Source: Ignelater luminosus
Taxonomy: Eukaryota; Arthropoda; Insecta; Coleoptera; Elateridae
DNA length: 64,000 bases
Direction of reading: 5' to 3'
NCBI GenBank assembly: GCA_011009095.1
Contig: VTPC01007205.1
Location: forward strand, 55,213-119,212
In this document: piece by piece, positions 32,936 to 45,000 of the stretch
Layout: each line of letters starts with the position of its first letter
How positions within the stretch are numbered: position 1 is the first letter of the stretch
Notes under the pieces: generated by a model
Seen by the model: the letters and a program-made list of their open reading frames with translations, nothing else
Database searches by the model: none
Told to the model about the DNA's origin: nothing
Made by a program: the position numbers and the translations under genes

Positions 32936-35900
32936 ATAAATATTTCTTCTTTATTCTTGCAATTCTAATAGGAAAAGAGGAAAAGAATTATCGGTTTTAG
33001 CATTAAAGACATAATAAAAGGTTTTGTAATCTGAAGAAAAATTGATTATTACAAGATGAAGTCACATTTATACTTACATGGACCAGATCAAGTGCCTTGT
33101 TCCTTTTAAAACACCTTTCAATACTTTTCTTTGACAACAAAATATTCTTACTGAATATTACTATTGAATTTATATGTATCATGTCCATAATTTGTTTAGA
33201 ACTAAAGTTATTCAAATTAAAAAATTATACTTCAACCTGTTATCAAAGTTTGAAGCAAAATATAAAATATAAAGCACGTATACTGAAATAAGACTAGACA
33301 ATATCATCACACGAAATTTTATGCAACTTAATTCTGTTTTATTAAACAATTCAGAAATCTAAAACAAGATTACTGATGATTTAAATAAATATTAGGTATG
33401 TTGAAGTTTTAGAATTAAATTAATCTGAAAAAAAGACTTAACACATTATATTGGGTGATAAAAAAGGAAATTCATCAAAGTAGCTCAGGGAAAGAATTAT
33501 GCATGTATGAAATAAAACAATATAGACACTGACTGATGTAATTTAACACTAATCAAGTGACGTAATGTAAATAGTGACTGCTTGAATATCAGACATGCTT
33601 TTATGAAACATTATGTTATGAATTATCTGTCATGATATGCTTGGATGAAATTTTTTTTTGATTTCAGTATACCAAGATTAAAAAAAATATATTAAAAACA
33701 CTAACGCAACCAGAACTGATCAAATTAGTATACATTAGTTATTATCGTTTAGATTAGACTTTTTACAAATGATAAGAAAGCCTGGTCCCATTAGCCCTCT
33801 TGATTGTATATATTCTGGGTTAAAATAGGCTTTTGCAAGCATATGAGTGCCATCATGAATTTTACACTAAGCAGTCAGTAAAACTTAAAAATTTAAATAT
33901 CATCGATAACTTCTTACTGGCAATATAAAGAGCAAGTTACTTTTATCATGTACAGTTGTGTAATTCTAAGTTAGTTTAAGGGTTTATTCCGTATGTTGAC
34001 CATCTTCTACAGTTAATATTTGACAGTTGTAGGTTCAGTTGTGTGGCGGTTGTCTGTAAATTTTGGAATACTATTGTGGTTATGAAAAACATAACCTATA
34101 ACTTGTAAATGTTAATGTCAGTCAATGAATTAGATAGTTGCCAACTTACAGAAAATGACAACTTTTAAACATAATTAACAGCAGTGTATGACAAAATGAT
34201 AAAAAAGGACAGAAGACACAAACTGCTTTAACCAAATAAATTCATTAGTTGTTCTGGTAGCTAATATTTGATCAGTTTTTCAGGATTGCAGCGTTCCATA
34301 AATTTTCGATGTTCCAGCAATTCGAGAGCTAATTACCATGACTGAAACTAAAATAGTGAACATACGGAATATACCCTAAGTGGTATTTAGCGAAAATGAA
34401 ATAAATATCAGTATGAACATGAAATAAGCAAACTTTGGATTGTACCACTGTTGAATCTGAGGTGTAATAGGAGATGTAGCATGTGTAGCATGCCTACTCT
34501 ACATTTTTAAAAATACCTTCAAATGACCACAACCTTCTAGATTTGTGGTATAGACAAAATACAAAGCGGCTATTAATAGTGTGATTGAAATAAAAGTGTT
34601 GGCTATGAATAATTTATATCCTTAAATTCTGTGAAAATGACGCAGCTGTTGTCACTATCTAGAAAAGTGCCTACAGTTTTAATAGCTACTCTGTATATAA
34701 TTTAAAATTTAAATTTATACTTTCTTCAAGTGAAGTAAGTGTAAACGCTAAATTTTTTATTTTTACACCCAGCTATAATTTGTTTAACATAAATAAGCTG
34801 AAGATTAAATAACTCTGAAATATTAAATTTTCCAGCTTTTCACCCACTCTAAAGTCAACAAGATAAAACTCCTAATGTATAGGGAATTTAATGATTTATA
34901 TCCATAGTTTAGGGATGTACAGCTCCAGCAAATAGAACCGGGGCAGCACACAGGTTTTAAAATTACCCTTTGTAAATCTGTCTTTCAGTTTAAGTAAAAC
35001 TATTATGTAGTAAGTAAGTAATTAATTGAACTGACAATAAAGCCTGATGCAAAAGAGAGAAATTTTGTTATAACCGATGTATTGTCAGACAAGTATGCCC
35101 TGCTTTTATTTGCCATCATCTTCAAGAAACAATTGCACAAATAGTATGCATAAATTATGGAGTTTCTTGTTAAGGAAGCAATATATTGATCATTTTAAAT
35201 GTGATTTTTAATTTGAGTAAACCCTATTATTGCATCAACTTGCATTTCCTTGATGTACACTTACGAACTTTAACTGTACACTTTTTTATTGAAAACAATC
35301 ATACCTTTTGTAGGAGTCAAAGTCGATAAATTCAAGATTTAAATGCAATTAAGTTTCAGCATTATTTCAACTTAAATTTCATTAAATTGTAAGACACAAA
35401 TGGTTTCAACCAAAACTTGACTTCGGCATCTCTAAAAAAAATAATAAATTTGAATAATTTTTTTTAACATATTTGCTGCTAACCAGGGTTGTTCATAAAA
35501 GGTCATCAGCATGTACCTCACTTGCAATACTTGATGCATGTAAAAGGCAGACCCCCTAATTTGTAGAGTTTGGCATATGAAGTGCAACTTGTATAAATCA
35601 ATTATTTATAAATATTTCCACTGAAAATGTGGGCCGGTAATTTAAAGGTTTTTGACACATAGAATTAATTAGCTTGATTTACAGTAGCAAATATGTTAAA
35701 GACTGTCAAAAAAATAACTAATCATTACTGGGCTACTCATTAATAAATGCAATGTGAAGTAACAATTACCTACAACCTCAAAAAGGTATTTGTTACTTTT
35801 CCAGCAATTACTTTTCACTTTTTTATATTGAGCTTACTTGTTTTTTGGCGATGTAATGGTTTGAACCAGTCGTAAATTGGTATGCACAAAATGCAAAGCA

Positions 35901-37065
35901 AAACATTTTAAATATCACAATGTTAATGTGATATAATAACATAACCTGCGTGTATTTTGTTAGAAATTTTAATGTAACACATTTTTTGCATCGTGACTAT
36001 AACTATCAGTCATTATTTTTATCAATAATAATAACCTTTCAATAGTATCAATGCAATACTTCAAACCGTCCTAACTGCATAATCTGAAACTATTTCAATG
36101 TGCTGCAATGTTGACATCATTGTCTGTACTCAGTTTAATTTGCTAAAATGAATAACTGGTTCAAAATAGTTGGATGGAAATTCAAAAAATTCATCGCTAA
36201 AAAATAACTTTGATTATTGCACCAGTTTGTTTATATACAAAAATGATGATGAAACAGATTTTTTCTGAAACAATAAATTTTTTTTAAATTTTTGTTGAAA
36301 TAATGAAAATTAATACTTACCATGTTGACTTTCAACCTTCAAAACTCCTTGGAAACCAGCCAGTATATTGGACATATATTTGTGGGTATAAATATTGTCT
36401 TTTTAACAAAAATTAGCAAATGTTTTGAATCAGGATAACCAATGTATTGCAAACTATCACAAGAAGTGCATTGAAATTTGTGTAAATATACTGGACGCAA
36501 TTTCTAGGATATACTGAACATTGGTAGTTAACATGTTAAAGTGCTTAATATAATTTAATAGTAGCATGAAATAAACATAAATGGTTAGCACAAAGATGTG
36601 ACAGATCAGACAATTCGTAACATTCTAAGAAATGTTTAAAGTTCAATCCACAACAACAAATTTTCTGTTTTATGGAGCATTTTGTCTTGTCTGTGAATGA
36701 AAAGCAGCTTTGCAACCAAATCAGTTAGAAAACTGCTGCTCTAAGCAGCCTTAATACATGCTACATGGTCAGATAATAGGCAAGAATAGTTTAGACATTT
36801 TTTGAGTGTGATTTTGTTTCTTATTTGTTAATTCTTCTTAGAATTTGAATTTGTGGGTCAACTTTAGGGCAATAAATCTTCTTCTCTGTCATTTAGAGTT
36901 GCCATTTTGTTGAGTCCATATACAGTGTTCCGTTTACTAAATCTAATACATCAGCATTATCTAATTTGCAATGTCTTTACAAGAACCACCTGAAACGCCA
37001 CACTAATAATGTTATCTGGTGACACTTCTAATTAATGATTCTTGAATAAGGTATATTTTAGTATA

Positions 37066-37130
37066 TTGCCTGGGTGAAAATCAAACCCAGACCATCCAGT
37101 CAGTAGTCTCTCGACCAGGCCAATTGTTAA
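37066..37130 (-). repeat. tRNA-like SINE scrap, possible
   Basis: The minus strand reads cctggtcgagagac (box-A-like) followed about 30 bp later by gggtttgattttcaccc (box-B-like, with a small stem). The spacing resembles a tRNA-derived SINE head. Not a functional tRNA. Confidence 0.4.
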
Positions 37131-40104
37131 TTTAGAAATTACATGCTTATGTACAGGGCCATAGCTACAAGCAAAAGCTTGGGTGGGCAAATGAGATGCA
37201 GAAATATGTTTTACCCCTCCTTTCCTATTATTTTAGAGCGGACATTGCCTGCTCTGGTCTCCCTACAGCCACAGCCCTGCTTACACTAATGTAAAATGGG
37301 GTTTGTATCAAAAGGTTGATTGTGGTACATAACACTTAAAGGAATATATGGACTATAAGTGCAAATGAACACAAAACAAAAGAGTGTTCAGGTTCAAATT
37401 TTGAAATTGTATTGCTTACTAAATGAGCACTAATTTTAATTTTTAATCTTTTCATCGAATTACAATTGTAATCTGTGCATAGAAAGAATAGCATATGCAA
37501 CACATGCCAAAGAATCATTTTTGTTCTTATGGCACTTGTTACATAATATACTATTGAAATATTCTTATTGTAAGATTTGTATTTGAAGTGATATGTGATC
37601 GTGCAATTTTCTTACTGAATCAAATTTCCATAAGGTTTTCCTCGCTTTCATTCATGCTTTTACTTTTGTTGCAAATTCGCACAATACAATCAGCTTAAAG
37701 GAATTGTCACAAATAATTCATGCACTTGGAAGACTGTAAGTGAAAAGTATGCAAAAAAAATGAAATAGAATCTCCCGACAAAATAATAAATAAAAATCTA
37801 ATGTTATATTTTTCGATTGACATTGAATATCAGTTTCCTTGCTGTTTTTTAGTTATCTAGGTAGAAACGGCACAATAAAAGAATTGGCAATTGATTAACG
37901 TTTTACTATATTATTATTTCTCGTTCAACTAGTTTTTTTTTAATAATGACAATTACGTGCTATGTATAATTTATTAGATTCCTTATTGTACTATATTCTT
38001 TCTTTGTTAATTGCATCTATTATAAATTGTAAGGCCTAGATGTATTACTGCCAAAATCAAGTTTTAATCTTCTATTAAAATAGTTTTTTGTGAGACACTG
38101 TTTTTCAAGAGTGCATAGAAGAATTGCAATTTTAGCTTTAAGCGATAATGTAAGTTTTATATTTCAAATATTTTGAAATAAAAGTTGAATGTAACATGTA
38201 ACAAATAATGTTTTAAATGATAGCGTTTGAATATTTTATGAAATTCTCATAATGTATTACTTACAATTTTATATTTGAACGGTTCATAATAATTTAAAGT
38301 GAAGGAACAAAAAGCTTAATATTTTATTACTGTGTAAGTAAACTTTAAAAAATTTTATTTTTAGTCCTTATATGCTTAAGAATCTCATGATTTTTAACTT
38401 TTATTTCAAAATGTTATATGTATTGTATGATCGATTTCAATTTGTAAAATTCTATTCTGGTTCTTCTGTGTATTCATATTTTAGACATTTAATATTAAGT
38501 CTGTACTATTACTTTCTTTTTATTTTTATACACAATTTGTGCAAATGACAAACAGTACCTATAATTTTATTAATAACATTTTATTACTTTTAAAATATTA
38601 AGTTGCGTGTCTATTTTTAATATTAGTCAGGATTGTATATATTTTTCGTGGTGGTTTTACTTTTAACTTATTATTTTTTTTTCTGTTTGTAAAGACATCA
38701 CACACTAAGTGCATTAGGTAATTAATTAGGTACGTAAATGAATCAAACCCAATTGACTACAACAGTGTAAATTTAGATTTTATATTATTTTTAAGAGCTG
38801 TACTAGATGAAATTGTAGAAGAGGGTTTTATGAAACCACTTAAAAAAAGTAATTTAACGATGAAAAGGCATGGGTTTGTCTTTTTTTAGCTTACCTTTCT
38901 CATTCCTTACAATTTGTAATTAATTGTCAAGTTATACATTATTTATTAAAGAATGCTTGTTCATTTTAACAACTCTTTTTCTTTTAATTAGAAGATTGTG
39001 GTTGTGTATTCTTTTTTATCATGACTGAATGCAGTTACAGAATTGTAAATTTGGTAAGAATGAAAAGTCAAAATCACTTTTGCCAAATATCTTGTTTTCT
39101 TTAACCGCTTAATTGAATTAAAACACTTCATACATGTTGTAAGATGTGTAAATACAGTATTTAGATAAGTAATAATTTTTAATGTATTTTTTTATAAATT
39201 TTCTTCTTTTCGGTGATATATATTTAATAGTTTTTAATGCATCCTCATTATAATGTAATGATAAATTTGTCCAAATATAAAAAAAAGAAAGAAAATAGGC
39301 AACATAATTGTATAATATCTGTATAGAAAGGTAATTTAATTCGTTAGCATCTCATTTTTAATTTTGTATATTAAAAAAGTGGTGCATTGTAGTATTTTGT
39401 AATAATGTATATTGTATGCGTATACGTTAATTTACTGTATATAATATACATGTTTTAATAACTATTCGGCAATACTATCTGATTCATGTATACTCATTAA
39501 AAACAAATCAGACAAATGTAATAATGGTTCCCATCAACAGTCCAAATTAAGTAGCAGTTTTGCATGTAAATGAATTGCCCTATTTATCAGCTGTTTCAAT
39601 AAAAAAAAATGTATTTGTTATATTTTTATAACAGAATGATGTAACTGTATAGTCAGTATCAATAACCACCTCTACATTACCTCGCTTTCTATATGTCTTA
39701 ACAATTTACCTTTTGCACCTGATTTTTAAGACAATCATTTAGGTAAAACTGCGACTTCTTACAAGGTTGTAGTCACTTCTATAATTTGGAAACATTTTTC
39801 AATCAGTTATGTAAATAAACACTTGTTGGCTATGTTAATTTTCTGTGTAAAACTGTATAGTTATAAATTTTCAAGTACATATTTGCAACAAAAAACAAAA
39901 AGGTTAATGACAAATTAGGTGAACCAACATAAAAAACTACAAACATAGTTGGAAACGAACACATTATATAAATGAACACTCTAGTGTATCAAAAAGGATA
40001 CCTGTTAAAAAGTATTTGAAATAAATATAGAAGTTGATTTATAAAACAAACTTTCATTTAATAAAAAATACCAATGTACAATAATGATTACAAAAGAAAT
40101 TTTT

Positions 40105-41346
40105 TTAATCGTTTTCCCCTGTTGCAGCTGTGTCAATTAAAGTTCTCAACAATTCTGCATGCTTTATAGTTTCTTGTATGCACTCATATAGTTTTTCTTC
40201 ACTGATTGGATTACCTCCAGGCTTATGCACCGAACACAGATTATCATCCTTTACAACTATTGTTATCAATCCACTACTAAGATCCTCTTCTTCATGTGTA
40301 GGATCAGTAATTAAGTTACTACAAGGTACAACATCTAATGAATATTATATCATCAATCTGTAAATCATACTCACTCTTCAAATACTGCATAAGTTACAGA
40401 AACTGGGGTACTATACACTTTTAATAACTTTGTTTCATCTTCATTTACTAATTTATTGTCTATAGCTGGATCGTATTCAACACTTGGTAAGCGAACTAAA
40501 AAGTATGATATAATTATTACCCTACATCTTGCTTCATTCAAGCAGTTTCACTAACCAGTTTTTAGTGCAGTCATTAGAGCCAATAAACAAGCATCAATTA
40601 ATGATCCATCATGATCTAAACATATTAAATCAGCATATAAGCACCAGGCTAATCTTTCTTTTGCTATACATAAATCATTTAGATCAATACACCTAGAATT
40701 CTCTACAATATCAGCTATAAAACGTGTAGTAATCTGTGCTAAATCACTAGGCGGTCCTGGTCGAAACTTTGGAGAACACAGGGGTGGCAGTTCCACGTTT
40801 GGAATTAAAAATCCTTCATTTGGTTTTTCTGCTTTTGGTTGACAGAATTCCTAATAATGAAAATTATTATTCTAGCAATTACAATAATCAGATTTTATAT
40901 ACTTACAGCTTTTATTCCACATACAACTGTTGTTCTACCGATTCGTACCAATGCTGAGCCATCGGCTGTTGATATAGAACCGACATTGATTATCACTGGG
41001 CGAAATTTCGACAACAATCTACCATCTGGTCTGACATTATGGTTTATATAGTCTCGGTAAAATTTGGTTGGATGAAGTGATCTGAAAATAAATTACTATT
41101 ATTATGGTTTAATTATTATTAATAATATTTATTACAAACAAAACAAACTCATTATATTGTTTTAATCTAGAGTGATAATTTGATTTAATTGCAAAAATCG
41201 AAAAATTACAAAAAGTACTCTAACCTCAAACAAGCAACAATATGAATTTAAAATTAGTAGTTGAAAAAATTTAAAAATCGTTTCACTATAGAATCATCAA
41301 TAACGATTTAGGGGAGTTCTAAGACTTACTGAAATTGTTTTGCCAT
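40105..41346 (-). CDS. EXOSC8: Exosome complex component RRP43 (EXOSC8)
   Basis: Catalytically inactive RNase-PH-like subunit of the nine-subunit RNA exosome ring, which processes and degrades RNA in nucleus and cytoplasm. Five exons on the minus strand: 41346-41330, 41081-40907, 40850-40556, 40495-40375 and 40318-40105, giving 273 aa against 276 in human. Matching blocks in order: RPDGR, VNVGSISTADGSALV-like INVGSISTADGSALVRIG, TTVVCGIKA, VELPPLCSPKFRPGPP, FIADIVENS, LCLDHDGS-like ICLDHDGSLIDAC, VTYAVFEDNLITDPT, LCSVHKPGG. The exon-5 acceptor at 40319-40320 was chosen because it keeps AVFEDNLITDPT in frame; the nearer-looking AG at about 40342 does not. Head-to-head with cyclin A. Confidence 0.93.
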
Positions 41347-42096
41347 AATTATTACAGGAATTTTGACATTTATATTTTAAAAAACGTGTTTTTAGTTTAA
41401 CATTTAACTTGACATTTGTAAACAAAACAATAGGAGTGGGAGGTGTGGCGCTAAAAACTGTTCAGTTAAATTTTTTTTACAATAATACTAGTATCAAGAT
41501 GATAAAATGAAAAGTTAGACAATATTGAGCCATATCTAGCTATAATGTTGAGATTATGCCTACAATTCTTCATTACTGATCTTGTACTATTATGATGTAC
41601 AACTTCCGCATTTCAAACACATATGATCGATATGACATATCAATCAGCCGGTAGTTAACGGAGTGGGGTTATGGCGCCGAAAGAGATCAACACATTTTAA
41701 ATAGCTTTTATGAATATTAAGCGACTTTAAGGCAAATATGGACTTTGTAGTGCTAAATCGACTATAACAGTCACAGAAATCTAATAATTATAACGATTCC
41801 ACTGAAAATTAAATAGAAATCCCAGTAAAATATTAAGGGAAGATGCGCACGTGACCACAAGCTTCTCAGCGATTGGTGCATTTATTTGCAAGGGTTCAGC
41901 TGTTTTACACATGCCTGCGCTGTTTACAACACTATCGGTTCTACGGTCGTTTTTGACGGTTAGGTCCGTTAGTACACCCCAAAGAACCCCAAATCGTTCT
42001 GTGAAAACGCGTATTTTTCTTAGATTTTTTATTTCTTCGTGCTCCCTTTACGAGCATTAACTTATCTTTTTTCGATATACACGTTTCTTATTCATA
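41347..42096. promoter_or_regulatory. Divergent EXOSC8 / CycA promoter region
   Basis: 750 bp separate the two start codons. Visible candidates are an inverted CCAAT box (cgattggt, 41868-41875), as in many cyclin A promoters, a DRE-like gatcgatat near 41625, and a ggcgcc palindrome at 41672. Sites are by eye; function is inference. Confidence 0.45.
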
Positions 42097-45000
42097 ATGG
42101 CAACATTCCGTATTCACGAAGATCAAGAAAATTGCGGCATTCCCGAATTACGCCAGAAGCAGGCAAATATGGCTCCTGTCCAACAGAAAAGGGCCGTCTT
42201 GGGGGCGTTAGAAAATCAACAAACTCGAAGAAATCCATTAAAGGAAAAGCAGGTAAGAAAACAATCACGTTAGCAAAACAAGTTTTCCACAAGATATTAC
42301 TTTCTTAGCCTTTGGCTGATCCCAAAACTCAAGCTGGATGTGAAAATGTCTCCCTAAAGCAAGTTCTCCATAAACCTCCTCCTCCAGTAGTACCTGTGGC
42401 GCAATTTGAAGCATTTAAAGTTTATGAAGACTCTAAGGAAAATGATGTCCCTCCCAATCAAAATCATAAATCAGTTGATACAAATGGTGTTGCTGAAAGT
42501 GATCTTGCTCTTGTTAAGAAAGAGTGGTTTGCTCAAGAAGCAAAAGCTAAAGTGGAACGTGATGTTAATCGTAAGCTGCAACAACAAGAATGCAAAAATA
42601 GGCTTCAAGTACTAGCATCCAAAAAAGTATCAGAATCGCAAGGTGAAGTGATTCCAAGCACTCTCGATCGTGAGATTCCAATGAGTGTTGAAAAACCAAT
42701 CGAAGATGAATGTATGAAACTTGTTATAAAAAGTAAATCCAATAAGGATTTATTCTTTGAAAATGAAGAATATCGTTCAGACATATATTTGTATTTGAGG
42801 GAACATGAGGTATTATCTCCTTTTTATTTTAACTTTGCTCAATAATTATTGATGTTTTAACTTTGTCACTAGCTTCATAATCGTCCCAAACCTGGTTATA
42901 TGAGGAAACAACCTGATATAACATACAATATGCGTACTATTCTCGTCGATTGGCTGGTGGAAGTAGCTCAAGAATACAAGTTACAAACTGAAACTTTGTA
43001 TTTGGCCATCAATTATATTGATCGCTTCTTAAGTTACATGTCTGTTGTGCGAGGTAAACTTCAATTGGTTGGAACTGCTGCCATGTATATTGCTGCGTAA
43101 GTTTATTTTTGTTTATTGTTGGTAGATATATTTTGTGATAACCTTAGAACTTTAACAATATTTTGCAAGAAGAAAAATAGGCCACATGTTTATTTTTAAA
43201 TATTTTGTGTTGGGTATTGTTTAGTATCAAGATGTTTGTTAATGTGTGTTGCTGAAATATGCATAAATATTTTTGGCTATTAATAATATTTTGGAGGTTT
43301 TTGCTAAATTATTGTTGAATATTAGCAAGTGGTTTACACTCATTTTTAGTTAGCTAACTGACCAACCAATGTTCCAGCGGGTGGAAATGGTTTTATTGAT
43401 TATATCATATTTTTTTATGTGGTCATTTAATAGTTATAAACATTCTTTTGTTTAATAAATCTAAACTTTGAATTAAAAAAAATTGGAAAGAATTATGTAA
43501 GCTTAATTGGGTTAAAATAAATATTTTTTATCTCAACTTTTTTCAAATCAATAGTTTTTTAGAAACAAAACATTTAAACTTGAAAAATGACTACTTTTAT
43601 GCTTTTTCTCAGAAACTAATTATCCAATCAGTATAATTCAAAAACAAAAATATTCAGCCAATTTTAAACTATAATGAAAATTTTCTTCATTTCAATCTGC
43701 TTTATTATAATGAAGCTCTAATGGTGCGTCTGCTGTGCGTACATGTACTCAACATCGAGTGTGCTTTTATAGGCTTTTTTTGTTAAAAATAACCTGATGA
43801 ACCTGGTCAGTTACATTAGATTAGGTTAATGAGATTGCAGCCGTCTATTTACTCACAGTGGAACATTTATTGAACATGAAGATTACAAACCACACCGAAC
43901 GCAACCCTAACCTAACTTTGTGTTTGTTTAGTTTTAATGTTTGTTATCTTCGTCCTGTGTATTTTTCGTCGAGACTAATTTTGGTTAGCTTTTAATCCTC
44001 TTCTTACCTTTAATACATAGAATTAATAGTAACTTTTTATAAATGTCACATCTAATAAAATCAGTAACAACAAATAATGTTTGCTGTTGAATTGCTGTTA
44101 ACATAATTCTAACCTCACTATATACAAGTAACCTGTGTAACCCTACTTGCTGAGTTGTGTTAGTTGGATCACAACTCCGTTACTAAACCCGAGCAGTTTA
44201 CGAATGTGCCATTAAATACCTGGTTGAATTTACGAATGCTTTTTTTAACAACCTGGTTGTTCAGGGCAGATTTACAGAAAATGTTTTATTAAAGTTTCTA
44301 TCATAGGATATAGAGTGCCCAGCCACGATGCCAGTTTACAACTTAATATCATAGCTTTACTCTAATCAAGTCTTCAGTGTCAATAACAACACAGATCAAA
44401 ATGGAAAAAATTCTCGTTATACTAAGTTTAATGTTAACTGAATATCTTCATTCTTAAATTGAAGTAATCACATGCAAGTCTTGTGATATTCCCCAAACTA
44501 GGGGAAATTCCCTCAAGTTAGTAAGTTGTCTACAGCATCCTGTCCACAAAGTTCAGCAAAAAGATTCTTCCTGTGTACGTAGAAATGCTGAAGCTGCCAG
44601 GGCCCATTTTTTATTCAGAACTTTGTTTTTGTCGAATCTTGCCAATAATAAATTTTATTTATTCAAATATACAAAGATAGATTGGAACTAACCTTTCGTT
44701 TTTAGCAAATAGTTTAAGCATTATATGGCGCACGCAGTAATTTCCTATCTCAGGGTTCAGATTTGCTTCTTTTTCAACTTTTTCACTATTTCAAGATACC
44801 TTAGGTATTCGGTAATTTTTTTATCAACAATTAGCTATTCATTACTAAATTCTGAAAATTTCTAGCCTTTCAGTAAATTCTATACACATTCAAAATTTGG
44901 GCCAGTGGCGTTTTCTCTGGGTGTGCAAGTTGTGTGTTAACGTTCAAGCAGAAAATGTAAAACATAAATAATTAAGACGTTCTACATTATTATTTTTATT

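Larger units (their letters stand above)
31399..40104. other. SPT20 downstream region, almost free of transposons
   Basis: 8.7 kb between the SPT20 stop and the EXOSC8 stop (the two genes converge). It is very AT-rich with many AATAAA-like hexamers. I see no coding exon and no CAGGGTG-class palindrome. Two SINE-like scraps occur (near 32900 and 37100). It may be a long 3' UTR plus intergenic DNA, or hold a non-coding RNA. The sequence alone does not decide. Confidence 0.45.
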
